From Thermoguttaceae bacterium (lineage in GTDB: Bacteria > Planctomycetota > Planctomycetia > Pirellulales > Thermoguttaceae): 12,624 bases of DNA. Positions 6,572 through 12,624 of this stretch are shown piece after piece (the first letter of the stretch is position 1; the number at the start of each line of letters is the position of its first letter). The translations under genes were made by a program, and so were the position numbers. The stretch covers positions 10,154 to 22,777 of the forward strand of contig JANLFZ010000030.1 in assembly GCA_024653385.1 (NCBI GenBank), written 5' to 3'. The notes beneath the pieces are model-generated. The model saw only the letters and a list, made by a program, of their open reading frames with translations. It did not search any database and was not told where the DNA came from.

Positions 6572-6617
6572 CCCCCGGCACACCTCCGACGATCCCTTGC
6601 GCGGAGCAGCTTCGCCC

Positions 6618-7208
6618 ATGACCCTGATACCCTACGTGATCGAGAAGAGCGGCCGCGAAGAGCGGGCGATGGACATCTACAGCCGGCTGCTGAAAGACCG
6701 CATCGTCTTTCTCGGCTCGGCGATCACCGATGAAGTGTCCAATGCGGTGGTGGCCCAACTGCTCTTCCTTCAGGCCGAGGACCCCAAGGCGACGGTCCAC
6801 CTGTACCTGAACTCGCCCGGCGGCAGCGTCACGGCCGGCCTGGCGATCTACGATACCATGCAGTTCATCAGTTGCGAGGTGGCCACCTATTGCGTGGGCC
6901 AGTGCGCCTCGATGGCGGCCGTGCTTTTGGCCGCCGGAACCAAGGGCAAACGCAACGCCTTGCCCAACGCCCGCATTCTCATCCACCAGCCCATGGCGGG
7001 CATGGAAGGGTCGGCCGAGGACATCATGATCCACGCCAAGGAGTTCAGCAAGATCAAGGAGCGTCTCAACCGCATTTTGCTGAAACACACGGGCCACCCC
7101 TTGGAGAAGATCGAGCGCGACACGGACCGCGACCGCTTCATGTCGGCCGAGGAAGCCCTCGAATACGGCCTGATCGACCACGTCATCGAGCACATCGAAC
7201 AGCGTTGA
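6618..7208 (+). CDS. clpP: ATP-dependent Clp protease proteolytic subunit, second paralogue
   Basis: This 196-residue protein is the more canonical ClpP of the pair. It begins MTLIPYVIEKSGREERAMDI, the family's usual processed N-terminus, which fixes ATG 6618 as the start over an in-frame TTG at 6597. GGAG at 6603-6606 is 11 bases upstream. The triad is Ser98 in GQCASMAAV, His123 in LIHQP and Asp172 in DTDRDRF. LNSPGGSVTA (64-73) is intact. It shares the core fold with the product of the preceding gene but differs at the termini and around the nucleophile. No clpX or lon follows in the window, so the ATPase partner is encoded elsewhere. Confidence 0.97.
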   Translation: MTLIPYVIEKSGREERAMDIYSRLLKDRIVFLGSAITDEVSNAVVAQLLFLQAEDPKATVHLYLNSPGGSVTAGLAIYDTMQFISCEVATYCVGQCASMAAVLLAAGTKGKRNALPNARILIHQPMAGMEGSAEDIMIHAKEFSKIKERLNRILLKHTGHPLEKIERDTDRDRFMSAEEALEYGLIDHVIEHIEQR

Positions 7209-7416
7209 CACGGAAGCCAAGAATCGGTACCGTGCGACCCGCGCGAGGCCAAGACTCGTCGATCCCCGCGCGCTGGCGGGCCGTCGGGCCCCACCACGTG
7301 CCCGGAGTCGTCCGCCCTCGTTGTCACGGATAGATTGCGCAACACAGGTAGTCTGCGCATTCTGCACAGTGCTATCCAAACGCGCCGAGTGTTCACAGGT
7401 CATTGCCGCGCCACCT

Positions 7417-7887
7417 ATGCATGGGGTGTCCAAGGGTAAACTGACAGTCGGTTTTCTGGCCGCGTTCGTTTTCGCCGCGGTGGCGCTGTCGGGGTGCCGG
7501 ACGGATCCGGCAATCACCGCCTTGGAACGGGAGAACCGCGACTTGGAGGACGAGATCTACGCGCTCCAGGACCTGCTCGACCGCACGCAAGACGAGTTGG
7601 ATGCGTGCCGCCGAGCGAAATCGGCAGCCGGAGAAGCGCCCCGTGCCCCGGCCGACCATCGCGGTCCGTCGGCCCCAAGGTCCGAGCCAACCACCATTCC
7701 CACCCCCGAGCGTGTCCCGCTGCCGACGCCCCGCGGGCCGGAGCCGGGCCCCAGCCGAGGCTCGGCTTCTGCCTCCCGGTCGCCGCGTCCGAGCGGCCTG
7801 GACTTGCCCAAAATCGAACTGCCCTCCGAACCACTGCCCCAGGGCCAAGTGCCGCCCACGCTCCGCCGCCCTTCGGCCACGCCATAA
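7417..7887 (+). CDS. Small lipoprotein with coiled coil and proline-rich tail
   Basis: This is a 156-residue predicted lipoprotein of unknown function. A lysine-containing n-region and a hydrophobic stretch (about 9-23) lead to the lipobox LSGC, with the lipid-anchored cysteine at 27. A charged heptad-like helix at about 33-65 (ALERENRDLEDEIYALQDLL) should form a coiled coil. The rest (about 66-156) is rich in P, R, S and T and probably disordered. The ATG at 7417 gives a proper signal peptide, but no Shine-Dalgarno is visible; GTG 7426 is an alternative. The frame also extends upstream to TTG 7321 without support. It ends with TAA and a spacer of about 300 bases follows. From memory, related planctomycete proteins can carry a folded domain after the coiled coil, which is absent here; this is unverified. 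Confidence 0.7.
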   Translation: MHGVSKGKLTVGFLAAFVFAAVALSGCRTDPAITALERENRDLEDEIYALQDLLDRTQDELDACRRAKSAAGEAPRAPADHRGPSAPRSEPTTIPTPERVPLPTPRGPEPGPSRGSASASRSPRPSGLDLPKIELPSEPLPQGQVPPTLRRPSATP

Positions 7888-8185
7888 GGGGCGAGCATCC
7901 CCTTCTTCGTCACGCCACCGCAGTGTGCGAAAACCCTCTCCGGTAGCTGGAGGAAACGCCGCACGTTGCTGCGGGTCACGGCGCCTTGGTGCTCGTGGTC
8001 CCGGTCCTGGTGATTCCGCGCGGCTGCCGCCGCCGGCTTGTCCCGCAGTGCGGGATGAGGGTAAAACGAACGGCGCACGTACGTAGGGTTGGCGGAACGC
8101 TGCGTCATCGTGGGTGGTGCGTTTCACGCACTCGACGAACCGACCAGCCGAATGGGAGCGCTTGTTTTCTCCGGAGGAACCGACG
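7888..8185. other. Spacer with two short perfect inverted repeats
   Basis: These 298 bases hold no supported gene. TCCCGC-AGT-GCGGGA (8041-8055) and GTGCGT-TTC-ACGCAC (8117-8131) are both six-base arms around three bases, and ACGTACGT (8077-8084) is a small palindrome between them. They lie 130 to 55 bases before the DUF4091 gene start and could be operator-like sites or leader hairpins. No good promoter boxes are evident. Confidence 0.35.
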
Positions 8186-9883
8186 ATGCGTCCGATCGGG
8201 ACATTTGTTTGGGCCGTGTGGGCCCTGCTGGCTGCCTCGCCGGCCGTGGCCGAATGGAACGTGTGGACCACCACCGACACCCGGCGCGTGCTCCGCGACG
8301 CGCCGGCGGAGCAAGGCGCCGAGGTGCGTCTGGGCGCGGCTCGCAACGAGTGGCGCGGATTCCAGATCCTGGTGCGGTCCGACGCGCCGCTGGAAGGCGT
8401 CGCGGTCGAGCCGGGCGACTTGCGTGCGCCGGACGGAGCGGTCCTCCCGGCCGCGCAAGCCCGGCTGTATCGCCAGCACCAACTCGAGTTGACCGAGGGT
8501 AGCCCCCGAAACAAGGACTTTCGGCCGGGCTGGTATCCGGATCCGTTGGTTCCGGTGCGGCATCCGCTGACGGGCAAGCCGCTGGGCCAGGCCCGATTCA
8601 CGGCCATGCCGTTCGTCTTGCCGGCCGGCCAGACGCACGGCTTTTGGGTCGATCTGTACGTGCCGGCCAAGACCGCCGCGGGAACCTACCGCGGCACGTA
8701 CCGCGTGACGGCCCAAGGGCAGAAGCCGGTCGAGGTTCCGGTCACGCTGGTCGTCTGGGACTTCGCCCTGCCCGAGACGCCGACCTTTCACACGGCCCTC
8801 GGCTCGCCCGCCCAGCGCATGCGGAGTTACTACCAGAGGCGGGCCAAGGCGGGCAAGGAGCAGGCGCCGAGCGACTGGGCGGCCGTGGACGCCCAGTGCG
8901 CGGCCCTGTTGAGCGAGCACCGCATCAACGCGACGCCTCCGGCCGAGACGTTGCGTCCGGTCGAGCAGGCCGACGGTTCGTTCCGCATTCCAGCCGGCCA
9001 AGTCGCGGCGCTCCGCGAGTTCATCGACCGGTACCACGTCAATGCGATTCAGACGCCGCACCCGTCGAGCGCGGTCAAGGACCCGATCGCCCAGCGCCAG
9101 AGGCTTCATGCGTGGCTGGCCGCGTGGGACGCGCTGGTCAAGGACCTCGACCGGCCGCACGTGGTCTTCTACACGTATCTCAAGGACGAACCGAACGACC
9201 GCGAGGAGTACGAGTACGTGCAGAAGTGGGGTCGGGCGGTGCGCGAGGCCCGCTCGGCCCTCAAGGTGCTCGTGGTCGAGCAGACGTGGACGCAAGACGC
9301 CTCGTGGGGCGACCTCTACGGCGCGGTCGATATCTGGTGCCCGTTGTTCTGCCTGCACAAGCAGGACAGTGCGGCCAAGCGGCAGGCCCTGGGCGAGATC
9401 GTGTGGACCTACACCGCGTTGTGCCAAGGCGGCGAGCCGACGCCGTGGTGGCAGATCGATTTCCCGCTGTTGAACTACCGGGTGCCGATGTGGATGGCGT
9501 GGAACGACCGCATGCGGGGCATCTTGTACTGGGGCGGGATGTCGTATTGGGACCAGGTCGACGACCCGTGGACCGACCCGAAAACCTATGGCCGGCGCGA
9601 GGGTCAGAAGGGGCCGGTGTATCACGGCGAGGGGACCCTGGTCTACCCGGCCCGACCCACCGGATACGACGGCATCGCCCCCAGCCTGCGTTTGAAGGCC
9701 CTGCGCGACGGGATCCAGGACTACGAGTATTTGGCGATCCTCCAGCGGCAAGGCCGCGTGGCCGAGGCGGAAGAAGTGGTCCGTGCAGTGACCACCTCGT
9801 TCTTCCAATGGAACCGCGACCCGGCCGCGTACGACTCGGCGCGACAGCGGCTTGCCGAGCGCATCGTGAAAGCGCGGCGGTAG
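8186..9883 (+). CDS. Secreted DUF4091 protein, glycoside hydrolase family 123-like
   Basis: This 565-residue exported protein is probably a glycan-acting enzyme. The ATG at 8186 has GGAGGA seven bases upstream and opens with a clear signal peptide (MRPIGTFVWAVWALLAASPAVA, cleaved about residue 22); a frame extension to GTG 8114 is not needed. Residues 25-195 look like a beta-sandwich (GTYRGTYRVTA at 166-176). A TIM-barrel-like domain follows, with YLKDEPND at 331-338. The Asp334-Glu335 pair matches the adjacent acid pair used for substrate-assisted catalysis in GH123 N-acetylgalactosaminidases. The DUF4091 C-terminal signature is strong: WNDRMRGILYWGG (439-451), GEGTLVYP (481-488) and LRLKALRDGIQDYEYL (501-516). 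Substrate specificity cannot be read from sequence, and many DUF4091 members are uncharacterised. It stands alone, convergent with the next gene. Confidence 0.88.
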   Translation: MRPIGTFVWAVWALLAASPAVAEWNVWTTTDTRRVLRDAPAEQGAEVRLGAARNEWRGFQILVRSDAPLEGVAVEPGDLRAPDGAVLPAAQARLYRQHQLELTEGSPRNKDFRPGWYPDPLVPVRHPLTGKPLGQARFTAMPFVLPAGQTHGFWVDLYVPAKTAAGTYRGTYRVTAQGQKPVEVPVTLVVWDFALPETPTFHTALGSPAQRMRSYYQRRAKAGKEQAPSDWAAVDAQCAALLSEHRINATPPAETLRPVEQADGSFRIPAGQVAALREFIDRYHVNAIQTPHPSSAVKDPIAQRQRLHAWLAAWDALVKDLDRPHVVFYTYLKDEPNDREEYEYVQKWGRAVREARSALKVLVVEQTWTQDASWGDLYGAVDIWCPLFCLHKQDSAAKRQALGEIVWTYTALCQGGEPTPWWQIDFPLLNYRVPMWMAWNDRMRGILYWGGMSYWDQVDDPWTDPKTYGRREGQKGPVYHGEGTLVYPARPTGYDGIAPSLRLKALRDGIQDYEYLAILQRQGRVAEAEEVVRAVTTSFFQWNRDPAAYDSARQRLAERIVKARR

Positions 9884-9892
9884 ACTGTCGGG

Positions 9893-9909
9893 ACCCGCAG
9901 CACGTGGGT
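9893..9909. terminator. Hairpin between convergent genes, possible terminator
   Basis: ACCCGC (9893-9898) pairs with GTGGGT (9904-9909) around AGCAC, six pairs including one G-T. It fills most of the 25-base gap between the DUF4091 stop and the stop of the minus-strand 100-residue gene. No T-tract follows, so it is only a candidate. Confidence 0.3.
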
Positions 9910-10211
9910 TAGAGCGGTTGGCTCGAGCGGTTGCGGAGCTTCGGGCCTCGGCCCAGTTTCGTCGCCGACCATTCCTTCGTCAGGGTTTCAAACACCTCGG
10001 GCGACTCGTAGCGGACGATGTTGGCCCCCTCGGGAATGGGGCCGATCAACCCACGAAAGACCGGCAGTCCCCGAAGTGCCAGGTTGGTGCTGCAATCGTC
10101 CACCCCGATCTGGATGTGCCGTTTCAGCAGATCTTCCTGGCTGTCGTAATCCCGGATGCGGATCTGTCCGTCGGCGCCCCGGGTGACCACTCGGAATTTT
10201 TCTCGTTTCAT
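9909..10211 (-). CDS. Conserved-looking 100-residue protein of unknown function
   Basis: This small cytoplasmic protein starts MKREKFRVVTRGADGQIRIR. I do not recognise it. The composition is that of a folded protein: about 30 residues of charged beta-like sequence, then DYDSQEDLLKRHIQIGVDD, a central hydrophobic part with FRGLIGPIPEGANIVRYESP, and a basic tail. It has one cysteine (about 40) and no membrane segment or signal peptide. The ATG at 10211 has only AAGG about ten bases upstream. Coding is supported because this frame reads as normal protein while the overlapping frames look like GC-rich shadows. It is convergent with the DUF4091 gene and divergent from the PilZ-like gene, so context gives no function. 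Confidence 0.68.
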   Translation of the reverse strand: MKREKFRVVTRGADGQIRIRDYDSQEDLLKRHIQIGVDDCSTNLALRGLPVFRGLIGPIPEGANIVRYESPEVFETLTKEWSATKLGRGPKLRNRSSQPL

Positions 10212-10591
10212 GCGATGGGCCTTCGATGCTCCCGGACCGATTCACGGAACGGCCGACTGCAACGGGCACGGCGTTCGGCCCCTCGGAACCCAACGGACAG
10301 ATCCCGTGAATGGTTGCCAGGAGGGACTGTTCTCGATATCGTCCGGGCAGGTCCCCGCGGCACACCGCTTTTGCCCGGCTCCACATCCCGGGTTCAACTG
10401 CGCGATTCCGAACATCCGGCACGACGCCTAGTCCTGCTACCAATACCCCCGGATTTCGAATAGCCAATCGCGCTGCGGGCCGGGCATTTGACGCGGCGCG
10501 AAACGCGATCTAGGTTTTTGATGGCCTTCGCGCGTGGCTTCCACTTCTTCTCTTGGCGACTCCGCCTTTGAGCATGTTTGGAGAGAGACTG
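10212..10591. other. Divergent spacer without a supported gene
   Basis: This stretch of 380 bases lies between the minus-strand small gene and the PilZ-like gene. Several short frames cross it on both strands, but none has a ribosome binding site or protein-like composition. Its right end holds a weak promoter-like pair, TTGACG (10488-10493), 17 bases, TAGGTT (10511-10516), oriented toward the PilZ-like gene. Otherwise I see nothing. Confidence 0.45.
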
Positions 10592-11029
10592 ATGACTGCC
10601 TCGGTCAGCGCGCCTTCACCCCATTCACTTTGGCAATCCGAGGGGATGCCTGAGGAAGATGTTCGCACGCAGGTTTGGAACCTCCTGGGCGCGATGTACC
10701 CCGTGGGAGACCTCGTCGAGCGGCGCAAGGACCGCCGGTATCCATACCCCTACCTGGTGTACCTGACTCCGGTCGGCAGCGACGGCGTGACGCCCGAGGG
10801 CGACCCCATCGTGGTTGTCGGGAAGCACCTTTCCGAACGGGGTTTCGGCTTCTATCATCCCAAGCCGCTCCCCTACCGCCGGATGATCGCCTCGCTCGAA
10901 GCCACCAGCGGGGTCCGCGTCGCCTTTCTGATGGACCTGAATTGGTGCCGGTTCACCCGGCAGGGGTGGTACGAAAGCGGCGGGCGGTTCCTCCAATCGG
11001 TTCCGCCGCCCATCTCCGACCGGCCCTGA
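10592..11029 (+). CDS. PilZ-like domain protein
   Basis: This 145-residue cytoplasmic protein probably carries a PilZ domain, the fold that binds cyclic di-GMP. The first motif, RxxxR, is present in ERRKDRRYP (43-51). The second motif, normally [D/N]xSxxG, appears as HLSERG (79-84) with His in the first place. The strand pattern that follows and the closing WYESGGRFL (126-134) also fit PilZ. The His substitution means ligand binding is not assured. The ATG at 10592 was preferred over ATG 10574 because GGAGAG lies seven to eight bases before it. The first 35 residues precede the domain and have no recognised motif. The ROK gene follows after 103 bases and has its own candidate promoter. No diguanylate cyclase is nearby. 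Confidence 0.72.
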   Translation: MTASVSAPSPHSLWQSEGMPEEDVRTQVWNLLGAMYPVGDLVERRKDRRYPYPYLVYLTPVGSDGVTPEGDPIVVVGKHLSERGFGFYHPKPLPYRRMIASLEATSGVRVAFLMDLNWCRFTRQGWYESGGRFLQSVPPPISDRP

Positions 11030-11050
11030 CGCCGCGCGACAACCAGCGCG

Positions 11051-11079
11051 TTGCTCACGACCGCGCAGCCCCTTATACT
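11051..11079 (+). promoter_or_regulatory. Possible promoter for the ROK kinase gene
   Basis: TTGCTC (11051-11056) is followed after 17 bases by TATACT (11074-11079, 5 of 6 matches). Transcription would begin near 11086, giving a leader of about 45 bases. The -10 is good and the -35 weak. Confidence 0.45.
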
Positions 11080-11132
11080 GGGGCAGTCCGGGGCCGCAAG
11101 GTTCTCTGCCACGAGGCTGTCGGGAGACCGCC

Positions 11133-12227
11133 ATGCCAGCCACGCGCCAATTGATCGCTCGGGAAGAAGCCAAGGAACCGTTCTTCGTGGGGGTCGATCT
11201 GGGGGGAACGACCGTCAAGTTGGGACTGGTCGACGATTTGGGCCGGCCGCTTTGCTGGGACAGCATCGCCACGTGCGTCGACCGGGGACCGGAGGACGCC
11301 GCAAGGCGCATGGGCCGGGCCGTGCTCGAAACGATCCGGCGGGTGGGCCTGGAACCGAACGACGTGGCCGGCGTGGGACTCGGCTCGCCGGGAATCCTCG
11401 ATTACCGCGCGGGCACCATGGTCAATCCCACGAACTTCAAGGGGTGGAACGGCTTTCCCATCCGCGACCGCGTCGCGCACCACTGCGGGTTGCCGGTCGT
11501 GCTGGCCAACGATGCGTCGTGCGCGGCCTACGGCGAATTCTGGATCGGGTCGGGGCGCGGGTTTCGGAGCCTCGTCATGCTCACGCTGGGCACGGGCGTG
11601 GGCTGCGGCGTGATCATCGGCGATTTGATCATCGAGGGCGAGAACGGCCACGGCACGGAGTGCGGGCACATCATTGTCGAGCCCGGCGACAACGCCCGCG
11701 TCTGTTCCTGCGGCCGGACCGGCCACCTCGAGGCCTACGCCAGCGCCACGGCCGTGGTCGCCCGAACCCAAGACGCGATCGATGCCGGGCGCAAGACATC
11801 GCTTTCGTGCCGGTTGGGGGACGGGACGCCGCTTTCGCCGTTGGCCATCGCCGAGGAGGCCGAGGCCGGCGACGACCTGTCGTTGGAGATCGTCATGGAA
11901 ACCGCCCGCTACCTCGGCATCGGCATCGTCAGCCTCCTCCACACGATCGATCCGACCGGCGTGTTGATCGGCGGGGCCATGACCTTCGGGGGCGCCGAGG
12001 GGGCCCTGGGACGCCGTTTCCTCGATCGGATCCGGGAAGAGGTCCGCCGCCGCGCCTTCCCCATCCTCGCCGAGCGGACGACCATCGACTTTGCCACCCT
12101 GGGGCCGGACGCCGGCTATCTCGGCGCGGCGGGCATCGCCCGGGTCGAACACCGCAAGACCCTGCGACGCCGCGGCGCCGATCTTCCGGATTCGGGCGAG
12201 GCGTCGCAAGCCACGCGGTCCATCTGA
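11133..12227 (+). CDS. ROK family sugar kinase, probably glucokinase
   Basis: This 364-residue cytoplasmic enzyme of the ROK family would phosphorylate glucose or a related hexose with ATP. The phosphate-binding loop is VDLGGTTVK (21-29). GSPGILD (84-90) and LANDASCAAYGE (124-134 region) contain the catalytic Asp127. LGTGVGCGVI (152-161) is the second ATP motif. The zinc/substrate motif is ECGH (176-179) with CSCGRTGHLE (191-200). The usual third cysteine of CxCGxxGCxE is His198, which could still bind zinc. There is no N-terminal helix-turn-helix, so it is a kinase, not a ROK repressor. The ATG at 11133 has GGGAGA five bases upstream. The C-terminal 25 residues are polar and probably unstructured. 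Glucokinase is the likeliest role; a kinase for mannose, fructose or an amino sugar cannot be excluded. Confidence 0.9.
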   Translation: MPATRQLIAREEAKEPFFVGVDLGGTTVKLGLVDDLGRPLCWDSIATCVDRGPEDAARRMGRAVLETIRRVGLEPNDVAGVGLGSPGILDYRAGTMVNPTNFKGWNGFPIRDRVAHHCGLPVVLANDASCAAYGEFWIGSGRGFRSLVMLTLGTGVGCGVIIGDLIIEGENGHGTECGHIIVEPGDNARVCSCGRTGHLEAYASATAVVARTQDAIDAGRKTSLSCRLGDGTPLSPLAIAEEAEAGDDLSLEIVMETARYLGIGIVSLLHTIDPTGVLIGGAMTFGGAEGALGRRFLDRIREEVRRRAFPILAERTTIDFATLGPDAGYLGAAGIARVEHRKTLRRRGADLPDSGEASQATRSI

Positions 12228-12267
12228 CCGCCGCCGAAACGGGCTTTCCCCCGGTCGAACCCTCTCC

Positions 12268-12296
12268 TTGACGCCGGAAGCCTCGACGCCAACAAT
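12268..12296 (+). promoter_or_regulatory. Possible promoter for the right-edge gene
   Basis: TTGACG (12268-12273) is followed after 17 bases by AACAAT (12291-12296, 4 of 6). Transcription would start near 12303, some 50 bases before the ATG at 12356. CCGGTG and CACCGG in the leader could form a loose hairpin. Confidence 0.4.
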
Positions 12297-12355
12297 GAAC
12301 CGGTGGCGTTCGGCTCGCGCGCACCGGCGAGTTCGACCATCGCATGGAGACGACG

Positions 12356-12624
12356 ATGAGGGTGATTTTCAAGTTCCTGGGCGGCCCGCTCGATGGGAAG
12401 ACGGTCGCGGGCGAACCCGGCGAGCCCGGCGAGGCTCAACGCTACTACGCCTTGACCTGTCACGGCCGGCTGGGGCAGCGCTTCCGCACCGCATCCGAGT
12501 ACGCGGTCAACGTCCTGCTCAAGGAGAGACTTCAGAGCGAGAAGCCGCACCGCTTCCAGCAGCACGTCTACGAGGTCACCGATCGCATCGACAATGGCGA
12601 CGTGCTGGTCGTGCGCACCGAGTA
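12356..12624 (+). CDS. Unknown protein, N-terminal fragment cut by the window end
   Basis: The frame is open from ATG 12356 to the window edge, giving 89 residues. GGAG (12346-12349) is six bases upstream; an in-frame ATG at 12344 overlaps that site and is less likely. The protein begins MRVIFKFLGGPLDGKTVAGE, followed by an acidic glycine-rich turn, RYYALTCHG, a helix-like AVNVLLKERLQSEK and VYEVTDRIDNGDVLVVRTE. It looks cytoplasmic and well folded, with no signal peptide. I do not recognise a named family. The opening GGPLDGK recurs, from memory, in small planctomycete proteins of unknown role. Codon use matches its neighbours, which supports real coding. Confidence 0.75.
   Translation, partial: MRVIFKFLGGPLDGKTVAGEPGEPGEAQRYYALTCHGRLGQRFRTASEYAVNVLLKERLQSEKPHRFQQHVYEVTDRIDNGDVLVVRTE

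Noticed and set aside
7209..7416. Promoter or terminator between clpP2 and the lipoprotein gene
   Set aside because: TTGTCA (7321) and TTGCGC (7335) lack a matching -10 at a proper distance, and no hairpin with T-tract was found.
8105..9808. A 567-codon open frame on the minus strand opposite the DUF4091 gene
   Set aside because: The plus strand has a signal peptide, Shine-Dalgarno and clear family motifs; the minus frame has none and is a GC-driven shadow.
11073..12209. A 378-codon minus-strand frame opposite the ROK kinase
   Set aside because: Antisense shadow of a gene with intact ROK motifs.
1..12624. CRISPR arrays, insertion sequences, integrase or phage genes, toxin-antitoxin pairs
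   Set aside because: No regularly spaced repeats, transposase or recombinase motifs, terminal repeats or paired small genes were seen.

Overview
The window is GC-rich bacterial chromosome with ordinary, mostly singly transcribed genes on both strands. It looks like a planctomycete, probably of the Pirellulales type. This is inferred from the gene content: trigger factor followed by two different clpP genes, a TPR/SLBB polysaccharide export protein, an FHA protein with a long disordered tail, a secreted DUF4091 (GH123-like) protein, a PilZ-like protein and a ROK kinase. No single feature proves it. I see no insertion sequence, phage gene, CRISPR array or integrase.

Layout. The left edge (1-144, minus) is the N-terminus of an exported protein with a strong Shine-Dalgarno. 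About 400 gene-free bases follow. At 551-2818 (plus) lies a periplasmic polysaccharide export protein that meets the convergent FHA gene (2826-3875, minus) almost end to end. Between the FHA gene and a tRNA-Gly(GCC) at 4136-4208 is a short palindrome-rich stretch holding a doubtful 40-codon ORF. The best promoter of the window (TTGCAA, 16 bases, TATAAT) drives the tRNA, and trigger factor (4251-5810), clpP1 (5939-6571) and clpP2 (6618-7208) follow on the same strand. A small coiled-coil lipoprotein (7417-7887) and the secreted DUF4091 protein (8186-9883) come next. The DUF4091 gene converges on a 100-residue protein of unknown function (9909-10211, minus). The right third holds a PilZ-like protein (10592-11029), a ROK sugar kinase (11133-12227) and the start of a conserved-looking unknown gene cut by the window end (12356 onward).

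How the genes work together. Only the tRNA-tig-clpP1-clpP2 stretch forms a clear functional unit: tRNA for translation, a ribosome-bound chaperone, and the two subunit types of a Clp peptidase, so synthesis, folding and degradation of new proteins. The other genes stand alone or in convergent pairs. The ROK kinase and DUF4091 protein fit a carbohydrate-using lifestyle, and the export protein fits capsule or exopolysaccharide secretion, but no glycosyltransferase, Wzc or Wzx/Wzy lies nearby.

I did not find a convincing undescribed multi-gene system. The observations most worth following are the tRNA-Gly leader hairpin whose arms copy and complement the tRNA acceptor strand, the six-cysteine cluster inside the exported TPR/SLBB protein, the nucleophile-elbow differences between the two ClpPs, and the palindromic stretch at 3956-4040. 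Promoter and terminator calls were made by eye and are tentative.
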